Source of the DNA: Pseudomonas zanjanensis
GTDB taxonomy: Bacteria; Pseudomonadota; Gammaproteobacteria; Pseudomonadales; Pseudomonadaceae
Length of the DNA stretch: 64,000 nucleotides
NCBI RefSeq assembly: GCF_014268745.2
Contig: NZ_JABWRB020000002.1
Coordinates: 744,001 to 808,000 of the forward strand
Direction of reading: 5' to 3'
Shown: positions 17,331 through 25,012 of the stretch, in pieces
Layout: each line of letters opens with the position of its first letter
Numbering within the stretch: position 1 is the stretch's first letter
Made by a program: the position numbers and the translations under genes
The notes under the pieces: generated by a model
Told to the model about the DNA's origin: nothing
Databases searched by the model: none
The model's input: only the letters and a program-made list of their open reading frames with translations

Positions 17331-18548
17331 ATGGCGGACGTAAACAAGGTCGTTCTGGCGTATTCCGGCGGCCTGGACACTTCGGTGATCCTCAAGTGGC
17401 TGCAGGACACATATAACTGCGAAGTGGTGACCTTCACCGCTGACCTGGGGCAGGGCGAAGAAGTCGAGCCTGCACGCGCCAAGGCCCAGGCCATGGGCGT
17501 CAAAGAGATCTACATCGATGACCTGCGCGAAGAATTCGTCCGCGACTTCGTGTTCCCGATGTTCCGCGCCAACACCGTTTACGAAGGCGAGTACCTGCTG
17601 GGTACGTCCATCGCCCGTCCGTTGATCGCCAAGCGCCTGATCGAAATCGCCAACGAAACCGGCGCCGACGCCATTTCCCACGGCGCCACCGGCAAAGGCA
17701 ACGACCAGGTACGTTTCGAACTGGGCGCCTATGCCCTCAAGCCGGGCGTGAAGGTCATTGCCCCGTGGCGTGAATGGGACCTGCTGTCTCGCGAAAAACT
17801 GATGGACTACGCCGAGAAGCACGCGATCCCGATCGAGCGCCACGGTAAGAAAAAGTCTCCGTACTCGATGGACGCCAACCTGCTGCACATCTCCTATGAA
17901 GGCGGCGTGCTGGAAGACACCTGGACCGAGCACGAAGAAGACATGTGGCGTTGGACCGTCTCCCCGGAGAAGGCCCCAGATACCCCGCAGTACCTGGAAC
18001 TGACCTATCGCAACGGCGATATCGTCGCACTGGACGGCGTGGAAATGAGCCCGGCCACCGTGCTGGCGACCCTGAACCGCATCGGCGGCGAACACGGCAT
18101 CGGTCGCCTGGACATCGTCGAGAACCGTTATGTCGGCATGAAGTCCCGCGGCTGCTACGAAACCCCGGGCGGCACCATCATGCTGCGCGCCCACCGGGCG
18201 ATCGAATCGATCACCCTGGACCGCGAAGTGGCCCACCTCAAGGATGAGTTGATGCCCAAGTACGCCAGCCTGATCTACACCGGCTACTGGTGGAGCCCTG
18301 AGCGCCTGATGCTGCAACAGATGATCGATGCTTCCCAGACCAACGTGAACGGCGTGGTACGCCTGAAGCTGTACAAGGGCAACGTGATCGTGACCGGGCG
18401 CAAGTCCGACGACTCGCTGTTCGATGCCAACATCGCGACCTTCGAAGAGGACGGTGGTGCCTACAACCAGGCCGACGCCGCCGGCTTCATCAAGCTCAAC
18501 GCACTGCGCATGCGCATCGCCGCGAACAAGGGTCGCAAGCTGTTCTGA
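17331..18548 (+). CDS. argG: Argininosuccinate synthase
   Basis: 405-residue enzyme joining citrulline and aspartate with ATP, the step after ArgF. The N-type ATP pyrophosphatase loop VLAYSGGLDTSVILKWL is at the N-terminus; ISHGATGKGNDQVRFE and KSRGCYETPGGTIM mark the substrate-binding domain. The length is standard. An ArgR operator lies directly upstream and a strong terminator directly downstream, so the gene forms a single-gene unit under arginine control, paralleling argF 9 kb away. Confidence 0.98.
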   Translation: MADVNKVVLAYSGGLDTSVILKWLQDTYNCEVVTFTADLGQGEEVEPARAKAQAMGVKEIYIDDLREEFVRDFVFPMFRANTVYEGEYLLGTSIARPLIAKRLIEIANETGADAISHGATGKGNDQVRFELGAYALKPGVKVIAPWREWDLLSREKLMDYAEKHAIPIERHGKKKSPYSMDANLLHISYEGGVLEDTWTEHEEDMWRWTVSPEKAPDTPQYLELTYRNGDIVALDGVEMSPATVLATLNRIGGEHGIGRLDIVENRYVGMKSRGCYETPGGTIMLRAHRAIESITLDREVAHLKDELMPKYASLIYTGYWWSPERLMLQQMIDASQTNVNGVVRLKLYKGNVIVTGRKSDDSLFDANIATFEEDGGAYNQADAAGFIKLNALRMRIAANKGRKLF

Positions 18549-18560
18549 CCTTGGCTACCC

Positions 18561-18595
18561 AAAAAAACGGCCTGCCTTGAGCAGGCCGTTTTTTT
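18561..18595 (+). terminator. Terminator of argG
   Basis: AACGGCCTGC/GCAGGCCGTT stem with a 4-5-nt loop, A7 before and T7 after, 13 bp past the stop. Confidence 0.9.
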
Positions 18596-18637
18596 GTCCT
18601 CTTTTTTTGTGCATGCCGCAGGTTCGTACCCGATGGC

Positions 18638-19123
18638 TCATTTATCCTGCCCGTGGGCTGCAAGATCTGTCTGGTTGTAGATGATGTACACGACGATGCC
18701 GGCGTGCCTTGAATGCTCCGTTCGACAGGTCTCGATCAAGCGCTGGGATTGGCTGCATAAGGTACACAGGGTGTCCGGCGATTCACGGCTGTGTCGATGC
18801 AGGCCTATCAGCAGCAGTCGTAGCTCCTTGCCCGTCTGGCGCAGCATTCGTTTACGCCGACCGGTCGTGTCATCCATGGTCTTTATAAAGTGTTTGCTCT
18901 TGCGAAAATCCGAAGGTGAATACAAGGAGCGATAATTGAAGTTGAGTGTGATGAAAAAAAGCAGCAACAGGTAAAACGGAAAGCTGATCAGGAACCAGAG
19001 GTAATACTCGCGATCCTGATCATCCAGGAACGGCAGGGAAATCGCCGCGGAAGTTTCGGATAACGTTGCGAATATGGCGATAAGGGTCATGGGGTTGGTG
19101 ATGGTTTTCAAAGGTTTGTTCAT
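18638..19123 (-). CDS. Membrane protein of unknown function with an NPxTLIAIFA-type anchor
   Basis: 161 residues. The N-terminal 75 form a two-helix membrane module: NPMTLIAIFATLSETSAAIS, a short acidic loop (DDQDREYY), then FLISFPFYLLLLFFITLNFN and the end motif LYSPSDF. I remember this module from other hypothetical proteins, often with varied C-terminal domains, but have no name for it. The C-terminal part is basic and has four cysteines (TLCTLC and two more); I do not recognise it. The ribosome binding site is poor. Base composition is clearly more AT-rich than the neighbours, and it lies between argG and an orphan regulator, suggesting accessory DNA. Confidence 0.6.
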   Translation of the reverse strand: MNKPLKTITNPMTLIAIFATLSETSAAISLPFLDDQDREYYLWFLISFPFYLLLLFFITLNFNYRSLYSPSDFRKSKHFIKTMDDTTGRRKRMLRQTGKELRLLLIGLHRHSRESPDTLCTLCSQSQRLIETCRTEHSRHAGIVVYIIYNQTDLAAHGQDK

Positions 19124-19589
19124 GGTTAATGCTCATGGGATATTCATGCTCGGTGAGTAAAGTGAAAAAGAGTGTTTTGTGATAATAAGGTGTCGCGATA
19201 ACTGTCAGGGATGCTGGCATTTAATGTCAGGCACCTGAGCGTCTTTTATATATGAATTTCTGTTGCTGAAGTGAGGTGAGTAAGTTTTAACAGCAAACAA
19301 TTCAGTTACTCTTTATGAATAAAGAGCGTTCCGACGGTCAGTCCGCGACGGGCGGGGCGGTGAAAGAGCGCATTATTCGTGGGGAATACCGGAGTGTTGG
19401 TGAGGTCGATCTTTCTCTGAAAAAAATTCAGGACACATTTTTCCTGCCAGGATTTGTTGGAAATTTCTGTATAGCTTGTAGGTTCTGTCTCTCGGTGCGA
19501 GCGGTCAGGGGGGGGCAGTATGCCAAGGTAGAAATGACTAGGCTATTGTGCGTGCTCTAAAAATTCGAACAGCGAAGTTGGATTTGCCC
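19124..19589. other. AT-rich intergenic region, no supported gene
   Basis: About 465 bp between the divergent membrane-protein gene and the response regulator. It is visibly richer in A/T than the window average. An open frame at 19315-19560 has no good ribosome binding site or recognisable sequence. It probably holds the promoters of both neighbours. Confidence 0.6.
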
Positions 19590-20216
19590 ATGAATAAAGT
19601 GCTGATCGTGGATGATCATCCCGTCATTCGTCTTGCTGTACGTTTGCTGATGGAGCGTCATGGATATGAGGTCGTTGCCGAAACCGACAACGGCGTCGAT
19701 GCGCTACAACTTGCTCGTGAACTTATGCCCGACATCGTCATTCTCGATATCGGCATTCCGAAGCTGGACGGGCTCGAGGTTATTGCCCGTTTGGCGGCCA
19801 TTCCTTCACCAATGAAAGTGCTGGTGCTGACTTCCCAGGCGCCTGGACATTTTTCGATGCGCTGCATGCAAACGGGGGCGGCCGGGTATGTTTGCAAGCA
19901 ACAGGACCTTACTGAGTTATTAAGTGCAATAAAGGCAGTCCTGTCCGGTTATAGTTACTTTCCCAACCAGGCACTGCACACGGTGCGATCGAGCCTGGGT
20001 AATGCCAGTGAGTCCGATATGGTTGATCGGTTATCGGGGCGGGAAATGATGGTCTTGCAGCAACTGGCGCGCGGCAAGACCAACAAGGAAATCGCCGATG
20101 GCATGTTCTTGAGCAACAAGACCGTCAGTACTTACAAGACGCGCCTGTTATTGAAACTCAATGCCCGTTCGCTGGTCGACCTGATCGAACTGGCGCAGCG
20201 CAATGGGTTGGTGTGA
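19590..20216 (+). CDS. NarL/LuxR-family response regulator, BvgA/EvgA type
   Basis: 208 residues. The receiver domain (1-120) has D8/D9, phosphoacceptor D53 in VILDIGIPKLDG and the conserved T/K positions (VLVLTSQ, YVCKQQ). The LuxR-type helix-turn-helix is at about 145-205 (LSGREMMVLQQLARGKTNKEIAD, LSNKTVSTYKTRLL). The receiver is very close to the BvgA/EvgA subgroup (IPKLDGLEVIARL, GAAGYVCK), whose partners are hybrid kinases with periplasmic sensor domains. No sensor kinase is adjacent, so it is an orphan here. The start at 19590 gives the conserved MNKVLIVDDHPVIR. A terminator follows within 25 bp. Confidence 0.9.
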   Translation: MNKVLIVDDHPVIRLAVRLLMERHGYEVVAETDNGVDALQLARELMPDIVILDIGIPKLDGLEVIARLAAIPSPMKVLVLTSQAPGHFSMRCMQTGAAGYVCKQQDLTELLSAIKAVLSGYSYFPNQALHTVRSSLGNASESDMVDRLSGREMMVLQQLARGKTNKEIADGMFLSNKTVSTYKTRLLLKLNARSLVDLIELAQRNGLV

Positions 20217-20240
20217 GGCTTCAGGTCACGCGTACTCAGT

Positions 20241-20266
20241 AAAAAGCCTCCATCGGGGAGGCTTTT
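20241..20266 (+). terminator. Terminator of the response regulator gene
   Basis: AAAAGCCTCC/GGAGGCTTTT stem with a 4-nt loop (ATCG). It also lies at the 3' end of the convergent small gene at 20272-20457 and may serve both. Confidence 0.8.
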
Positions 20267-20271
20267 ACGTG

Positions 20272-20457
20272 TCAGAGATCAAAGTCGTATTCGGCCAGTT
20301 GCTTCTGTAAACGACGCTCTTCCAACAGGTTATCGATGGTGCGCCGCTTGCTCAGGTTGGTTTTCGCCACTTCCGGCACGGCCACAGGTTCGACGTCGTC
20401 GGCTTCAGCGGCGGTGAATTCGTCTTCTACATCCAGTTGTTCTTTGCCAGCACTCAT
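20272..20457 (-). CDS. PA3496-family small protein, putative envelope integrity role
   Basis: 61 residues, strongly acidic in the first half (QLDVEDEFTAAEADDVEPV) and basic to neutral after, ending in RRTIDNLLEERRLQKQLAEYDFDL, the conserved block of a Pseudomonas family that I know as PA3496-like and that is annotated with a putative envelope-integrity role. There is no signal peptide or transmembrane segment. It is placed just upstream of nth on the same strand (about 107 bp from the nth stop), the same neighbourhood as in P. aeruginosa as I remember it. The molecular function is not established. Confidence 0.75.
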   Translation of the reverse strand: MSAGKEQLDVEDEFTAAEADDVEPVAVPEVAKTNLSKRRTIDNLLEERRLQKQLAEYDFDL

Positions 20458-20564
20458 GGGTTCGACTCCAGGCTAAGACTGCCATTGGCGCTCCTTATAT
20501 CGATAAACCACGAGCGGGTAAAAAAGATTTTTTCAATCGATGGATCGAGAAAAGCAATAGCGCC

Positions 20565-21203
20565 TCAATCGTCCGACGTCTTGTGCTTGTATTCGCATAA
20601 ATCTTCGATCCGGCAACTGCCGCAGCGGGGCTTGCGGGCCAGGCAGACGTAGCGTCCGTGGAGGATGAGCCAGTGATGGGAGTCCAGCAGGTATTCCTTG
20701 GGGACAAATTTCATCAGCTTCTTCTCCACTTCCACCACGTTTTTGCCGGGGGCCAGCCCGGTACGGTTGCTGACGCGGAAAATGTGGGTGTCGACGGCCA
20801 TGGTCAACTGCCGAAACGCGGTGTTGAGCACGACGTTGGCGGTTTTGCGACCGACGCCTGGAAGGGCCTCCAGCGCTTCACGGGTCTGGGGGATTTCACT
20901 GCCGTGGCGCTCGATCAGCAGGCGGCAGGTTTCAATCACGTTTTTAGCCTTGCTGTTGAACAGGCCGATGGTCTTGATGTACTCGGACAACCCTTCGACG
21001 CCCAGGGCATGGATCGCCTCTGGGGTATTGGCGACCGGGAACAGTTTGGCCGTGGCCTTGTTGACGCCGACGTCGGTGGACTGCGCCGACAGGATGACCG
21101 CGATCAGCAACTCGAACGGAGAGGAATAGGCCAGTTCGGTTTTCGGCTCCGGGTTGTCTTCGTGAAAGCGACGGAATATTTCCAGGCGTTTTGCGGCGTT
21201 CAT
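20565..21203 (-). CDS. nth: Endonuclease III
   Basis: 212-residue DNA glycosylase/AP lyase for oxidised pyrimidines. Helix-hairpin-helix LEALPGVGRKTANVVL carries the catalytic lysine, and VDTHIFRVSNR has the catalytic aspartate. The [4Fe-4S] site is C-x6-C-x2-C-x5-C (CLARKPRCGSCRIEDLC). The start ATG at 21203 (MNAAKRLEIFRRFHEDNP) overlaps the rnfE stop by 4 bp, so nth is the last gene of the rnf operon. The frame continues upstream to 21251 but lacks family sequence. Confidence 0.97.
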   Translation of the reverse strand: MNAAKRLEIFRRFHEDNPEPKTELAYSSPFELLIAVILSAQSTDVGVNKATAKLFPVANTPEAIHALGVEGLSEYIKTIGLFNSKAKNVIETCRLLIERHGSEIPQTREALEALPGVGRKTANVVLNTAFRQLTMAVDTHIFRVSNRTGLAPGKNVVEVEKKLMKFVPKEYLLDSHHWLILHGRYVCLARKPRCGSCRIEDLCEYKHKTSDD

Positions 21204-21733
21204 GGGCGCGGCGTTTCCTCGAGGGTTGAAGGGGATTTGGCAGCCGTCCAAGCCTGTCGGGCCGCCAGCAGCAGCCCGAGCAGAATGAACCCGCCAGGAG
21301 CGAGCAAGGCCAGGGGCAGGCCGCTGCCGATCAGTTCACGGATGGCGCCCAGGCTGATCATCAAGAGGCCGAACACCCCAACCAGCCGCAGGCGCACAAG
21401 CAGGCGAGACTCAACGAAGAACCCACCATGCTCCAGCGCCACGCAGCTCAGGGCGATCCAGCCCATGTACAGGCTCAGCGGTTGATACAGTTCCAGCGCC
21501 CAGGCCTGAATGAGCAAGCCTGTACAGGTGGCCAGGGTGGTGGCCAGCACAATGGCTGCGAGCAGCCTTTGCCCGGACGTCAGGCGCTGCCGGACAAGCC
21601 CCATTGCCAAGCCTTGGCAGGAGAGAATCAGCGTCCAGGCCAGCCATAGCGCCAGTGCGCCGACTAATGAATGACTAGCGCCAACCAACGGGACGAGCAG
21701 CAGGCCGCGTGTCAGGCCCCATGGCTTATTCAT
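21200..21733 (-). CDS. rnfE: RnfE-like membrane subunit, shortened
   Basis: 177-residue integral membrane protein with about five or six helices, similar in order to RnfE/RsxE (family length about 200-235), and therefore short. It is assigned from position in the operon and from segments such as LATTLATCTGLLIQAWALELYQPLSLYMGW and ISLGAIRELIGSGLPLALLAPGGFILLG. RnfE and RnfA together normally bind a membrane [2Fe-2S] cluster through GLCP and TNC cysteines; here the first is Val14 (LLLVPL), and only C97 (ALSC) remains. It overlaps rnfG by 8 bp and nth by 4 bp. The protein may be degenerate or repurposed. Confidence 0.8.
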   Translation of the reverse strand: MNKPWGLTRGLLLVPLVGASHSLVGALALWLAWTLILSCQGLAMGLVRQRLTSGQRLLAAIVLATTLATCTGLLIQAWALELYQPLSLYMGWIALSCVALEHGGFFVESRLLVRLRLVGVFGLLMISLGAIRELIGSGLPLALLAPGGFILLGLLLAARQAWTAAKSPSTLEETPRP

Positions 21734-22337
21734 CCGCAGACACTCCCGTTAACTGGGCCTTGTGCTCGTCGAAATAACGCAACGCGTCATGAACCGCCTG
21801 GAGCACCGCCCGGGACGTCACCGTTGCGCCGGTCAATTGATCGAACTGACCCTGGTCCTTTTTCAAGGCCCAGCCGCTGTCGTCAGGCGCCTGGCGTGAT
21901 TTGCCGGTGAAGGTCTGCAACCAGGCGTTCGGCCAGCCGGCAATCGCCGCGCCCAACCCGGGCGTCTCGGCTTGGCGCAGGGTCTTGACCCCCAGCAACC
22001 GGCCATGTGGATCGATGGCGACCAGCAATTCGATGCTGCCTTCATAACCCAGCGCCTGGCTACGCAGCAGCACGGCGCTGGGCTGGCCGTTGCGGGTCGC
22101 CAGGTAACCGCCCAGCAGCGTGCTATGGGCCAAGGTTACCGAGGTTGTGAAAACGGGGTGCGCCAACGGCTGATTGTCATAGCGGGCAGTGGGCAGTACC
22201 TCGAGCAAGGTCTTGTTCGCCAGCATCTGTCGCTGGGCCTCGATGCGCCCGGTCGTGCCGAGCTGCGTGAGGTAAGTGGCACCGCTACCGAGGCCAATCA
22301 ACAGGACCAGGATTGCCACGCCGCCGGGATTCTTCAT
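21726..22337 (-). CDS. rnfG: RnfG, FMN-binding electron-transfer subunit
   Basis: 203 residues with one N-terminal transmembrane helix (GVAILVLLIGLGSGATYL) and a large periplasmic FMN domain. The covalent flavin site is intact: DQLTGATVTSRAV with T172 as the expected phosphothreonyl-FMN acceptor. GVKTLRQAETPGLG is the other family hallmark. The start at 22337 (MKNPGGVAILVLL) overlaps rnfD by 4 bp; the longer frame upstream belongs to the out-of-frame rnfD region. Retention of the flavin site contrasts with loss of cluster cysteines in RnfA and RnfE. Confidence 0.92.
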   Translation of the reverse strand: MKNPGGVAILVLLIGLGSGATYLTQLGTTGRIEAQRQMLANKTLLEVLPTARYDNQPLAHPVFTTSVTLAHSTLLGGYLATRNGQPSAVLLRSQALGYEGSIELLVAIDPHGRLLGVKTLRQAETPGLGAAIAGWPNAWLQTFTGKSRQAPDDSGWALKKDQGQFDQLTGATVTSRAVLQAVHDALRYFDEHKAQLTGVSADE

Positions 22338-23323
22338 GTTAGCGGCCGCCGTTGTCGCGCCTCGGCGAATCGGTCCAGTGCCGGCACGCCGAGGTTCATC
22401 AGCAACACGGCGAACGCCACGCCGTCCGGGTAGCCGCCCCAGGTTCGGATCAGGTAGATCAGCAGTCCCATGCCCGCACCAAACAGCAGCCGGGCAAGCG
22501 GGGTCTTGGGCCCCGAGACAGGTTCGGTCGCGATAAAAAAGGCGCCGAGCATGGTCGCGCCGCTGAACAGATGAAACAGCGGTGAACCATGGGAATCGGA
22601 ACCCGACCCGTTCCAGCACAACAGGCTGATGATGAACAGGCTCGCCAGCAGGCCCACCGGCGCATGCCAACTGAACACCCGTTGCTGCAACAGGAACAGG
22701 CCGCCTGCCAGGAAGGCCAGATTGACCCATTCGGCGCCTCGACCACCGAAACGCCCGAACGCCGGATCGGTGCCGAACAGTTCATCGATGGTCAGGTTCG
22801 TGTTGGTCCGCAGGCTGTCCAAGGCGGTCGCCCCGGCCCAGGCATCGGGCGCCGGATGAGTGCCGAACACTTGTTGCAAACCTTCCAGCAGGCCCATGCC
22901 GTGGGGCGCGGGCCATTGACTCATCTGGGCGGGAAACGCCACCAGCACCAAGGCGTATCCGAGCATCGCCGGGTTGAACGGGTTGCTGCCGACGCCGCCC
23001 CACAGGTGCTTGCCGAACAGCAAGGCGCAGGCGGCCGCCGTGACGGTCAGCCACCAGGGGCAATACGCCGGCAAGGCCAGGGCCAGCAGCGTGGCACTGA
23101 CCAGCGCGCTGCCATCGTTCAGTTCGGGTTTGAGTGGTCGCTGCCGCACACGCAACACGAACGCTTCGACCGCCAGCGCGGTGAGGCCGGACAATAGCAG
23201 GTTGAGCGCCACGCCCCAGCCTTGGAACCACAGCAGCGCCAGCACGCCGGGCAGCGTCGCCAGCAACACTTGCATCATCGCTGGTCGCAGCCGTTCGTCC
23301 ACCGGCTCAGGAAGCGGCATGGG
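22334..23323 (-). CDS. rnfD: RnfD, FMN-binding membrane subunit
   Basis: 329-residue polytopic membrane protein, family RnfD/NqrB. The flavinylation site LFHLFSGATMLGAFFIATEP is conserved with the acceptor Thr at about residue 257, followed by GPKTPLARLLFGAGMGLLIYLIR and the YPDGVAFAVLLMNL block. The NPFNPAMLGYALVL segment is also typical. The start is placed at 23323 because AGGTGG lies 6 nt upstream; a second in-frame ATG at 23344 is possible. It overlaps the end of rnfB by 17 bp. An rnfC gene, which usually lies between rnfB and rnfD, is absent. Confidence 0.92.
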   Translation of the reverse strand, partial: PMPLPEPVDERLRPAMMQVLLATLPGVLALLWFQGWGVALNLLLSGLTALAVEAFVLRVRQRPLKPELNDGSALVSATLLALALPAYCPWWLTVTAAACALLFGKHLWGGVGSNPFNPAMLGYALVLVAFPAQMSQWPAPHGMGLLEGLQQVFGTHPAPDAWAGATALDSLRTNTNLTIDELFGTDPAFGRFGGRGAEWVNLAFLAGGLFLLQQRVFSWHAPVGLLASLFIISLLCWNGSGSDSHGSPLFHLFSGATMLGAFFIATEPVSGPKTPLARLLFGAGMGLLIYLIRTWGGYPDGVAFAVLLMNLGVPALDRFAEARQRRPLT

Positions 23324-24314
23324 CGTCCACCTGGCGTTCGGCATCCTTCACCGCTTGCTCCAGCGCCTGCAACTGTTCATCCGACACCGCGGCCGTCCGG
23401 GCTTTGCTGAGTTCGGCGCGGCGCATCGCCAGTTGGATCTTGGCCCGCTTCAGCTCGGCGTTTTGCGCCGGTGCCGGGGGCGCGGTGACCGCAGGTGCGG
23501 CGTTTTCCAGTTGGCTCAGGGCCTGCTCGGCGGCTTCGAACTGGCGTTGCAGCACGATCAGTTGCGACTGCTGCTCGAAGGTCGGCGGATGGCCGAACGC
23601 TTTCAAGGATTTGTTCAATTGCGCCCGGCTCATGGCCAGGTCAATCTTGGCTTTTTTCAAGGCGGCATCGGCGGTGGCGGCTTTTTGCGCGCGTACGCGT
23701 TCCAATGCGGCTTGTACGGGGTCGAGCGACTGCTCCTTGGCCTGCGCCGCCCTGTGGGTACGGGCCAAGCGCTCCGCCTGGCGCTGTTCTTCTTCGCGGC
23801 GCAGGCGCGCATTGCGTTGTTCGAAGCGACGTCTGGCGTGGTTGCGCTTGGCGGTTCGCGCCTGTAGCTCATCGGTACTGAAGGCCAGGCCACCGACAAT
23901 CGGCAGCACGGTCGCCATTGGCAGGGGGTGCATCTCGATGCAATCGACCGGGCAGGGCGCTACGCAAAGGTCGCAACCTGTGCATTCATCGATGAGAACG
24001 GTGTGCATCAGCTTGGCCGCGCCAACAATCGCGTCCACCGGACAGGCCTGGATGCACTTGGTACAGCCGATGCATTCGGCTTCGCGGATAAAGGCGATTT
24101 GCGCCGGGGCCGCGCCGCGGCTGGTGTCCAGTTCCAGCACGGGTATTTTCATCAGCTCGGCCAGGGCCGCGATGGTTTCGCGCCCACCGGGCGGGCATTT
24201 GTTGATCGGCTCGCCTTGGGCGATGCCTTCGGCGTAGGGCTTGCACCCTGGGTGGCCGCATTTGCCGCATTGGGTTTGCGGCAGCAGGGCATCGATACGT
24301 TGAATCAGGCTCAT
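23307..24314 (-). CDS. rnfB: RnfB-like ferredoxin subunit with a long charged helical tail
   Basis: 335 residues. Residues 1-60 hold the Fe-S domain (C16-x2-C19-x4-C24-x16-C41); residues ~75-135 hold two [4Fe-4S] ferredoxin motifs (ECIGCTKCIQACP and ECTGCDLCVAPCP). Canonical RnfB starts with a membrane helix; this one starts directly at SLIQRIDALLPQTQCGKCG, so the anchor is missing. From ~155 to the end is a charged, probably coiled-coil tail with two copies of a unit like KKAKIDLAMSRAQLNK and KRAKIQLAMRRAELSK, recalling the repeat tails of RnfC proteins. Neighbours rnfA and rnfD overlap it by 4 and 17 bp. Confidence 0.88.
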   Translation of the reverse strand: MSLIQRIDALLPQTQCGKCGHPGCKPYAEGIAQGEPINKCPPGGRETIAALAELMKIPVLELDTSRGAAPAQIAFIREAECIGCTKCIQACPVDAIVGAAKLMHTVLIDECTGCDLCVAPCPVDCIEMHPLPMATVLPIVGGLAFSTDELQARTAKRNHARRRFEQRNARLRREEEQRQAERLARTHRAAQAKEQSLDPVQAALERVRAQKAATADAALKKAKIDLAMSRAQLNKSLKAFGHPPTFEQQSQLIVLQRQFEAAEQALSQLENAAPAVTAPPAPAQNAELKRAKIQLAMRRAELSKARTAAVSDEQLQALEQAVKDAERQVDAHAAS

Positions 24315-24883
24315 GTCTTGACCAGCCCGCGCAATCCGAGAAAGACCACCGCCATCAGTCCGGCGCTGATCAACTGAATCGGCAGGCCCCGAAAGGGCAG
24401 GGCAATAGCGTTATTGGAGGTGCGCTGGCGCAAATCGTCGAACAGGCTCAGCACCAGCCAGAAACCCAGCCCGGCACCCAGGCTCAGGGCCATGGCGTGG
24501 CCCAGGCCTCGATCATCCTGGCTGTTGAGCAGCGTCACGCCCAGTACGCCGGCATTGCCCAGCAACAGCGGCCACAGCCCATCGAATGGCAGGGTCGGCA
24601 GCCAGCGCGCCAGCAGGCGCAGCAAGGGGGCGATCAGCAAGATGCTCAAGGACAGCCACGCCAACAGGCGCAGCGACACCAGGTTTGTCGGCGTCAACAG
24701 CCCATGTTCGATCAGGTAGCCCAGGGTGCCGACGACCAGCATCAAGCACGTCGTCGCCAGGCCCAAGGCGTGCACCTGCTTTCTGCCGCTGGCCGCCAGC
24801 AGTGGATCGACGCCCAGCGGCCAGTGCAACACCAGGTTGTTGATCAGGGCAGCGCTAAACAGCGTGAGGAGGATTTCGGTCAT
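24311..24883 (-). CDS. rnfA: RnfA-like membrane subunit, divergent
   Basis: 190-residue six-helix membrane protein, first gene of the rnf operon. Landmarks of RnfA remain: LINNLVLHWPLG near the start, GLATT, NLVSLRLLAWL, GVLGVTLLN and the C-terminal PFRGLPIQLISAGLMAVVFLGLRGLVK. The two cysteines that ligate the membrane [2Fe-2S] cluster in known RnfA (GLCP and TNC) are replaced by Asp26 (GVDP) and Ala111 (GNAG). The protein therefore cannot bind that cluster in the usual way. It overlaps rnfB by 4 bp. The region between it and metG holds only the metG terminator. Confidence 0.88.
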   Translation of the reverse strand: MTEILLTLFSAALINNLVLHWPLGVDPLLAASGRKQVHALGLATTCLMLVVGTLGYLIEHGLLTPTNLVSLRLLAWLSLSILLIAPLLRLLARWLPTLPFDGLWPLLLGNAGVLGVTLLNSQDDRGLGHAMALSLGAGLGFWLVLSLFDDLRQRTSNNAIALPFRGLPIQLISAGLMAVVFLGLRGLVKT

Positions 24884-24957
24884 GGGCGTGTTGGTGACGA
24901 GGGGCCTGTTACAAGATTAGGCATTATCCGGCACGCCGGGCGCGTGGGCCAGATATG

Positions 24958-24992
24958 AAAATCCCACAGCCACCTGCGAGGCGACTGTGGGA
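24958..24992 (-). terminator. Terminator of metG
   Basis: On the minus strand ATCCCACAGTCGCC/GGTGGCTGTGGGAT pairs imperfectly around a TCGCA loop and is followed by TTTTC, 21 bp past the metG stop. Confidence 0.65.
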
Positions 24993-25012
24993 TCGGTGCA
25001 GCGGGAGTCGTA

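Noticed and set aside
19315..19560. 81-residue open frame upstream of the response regulator
   Set aside because: No ribosome binding site, no similarity to any family known to me; probably promoter sequence.
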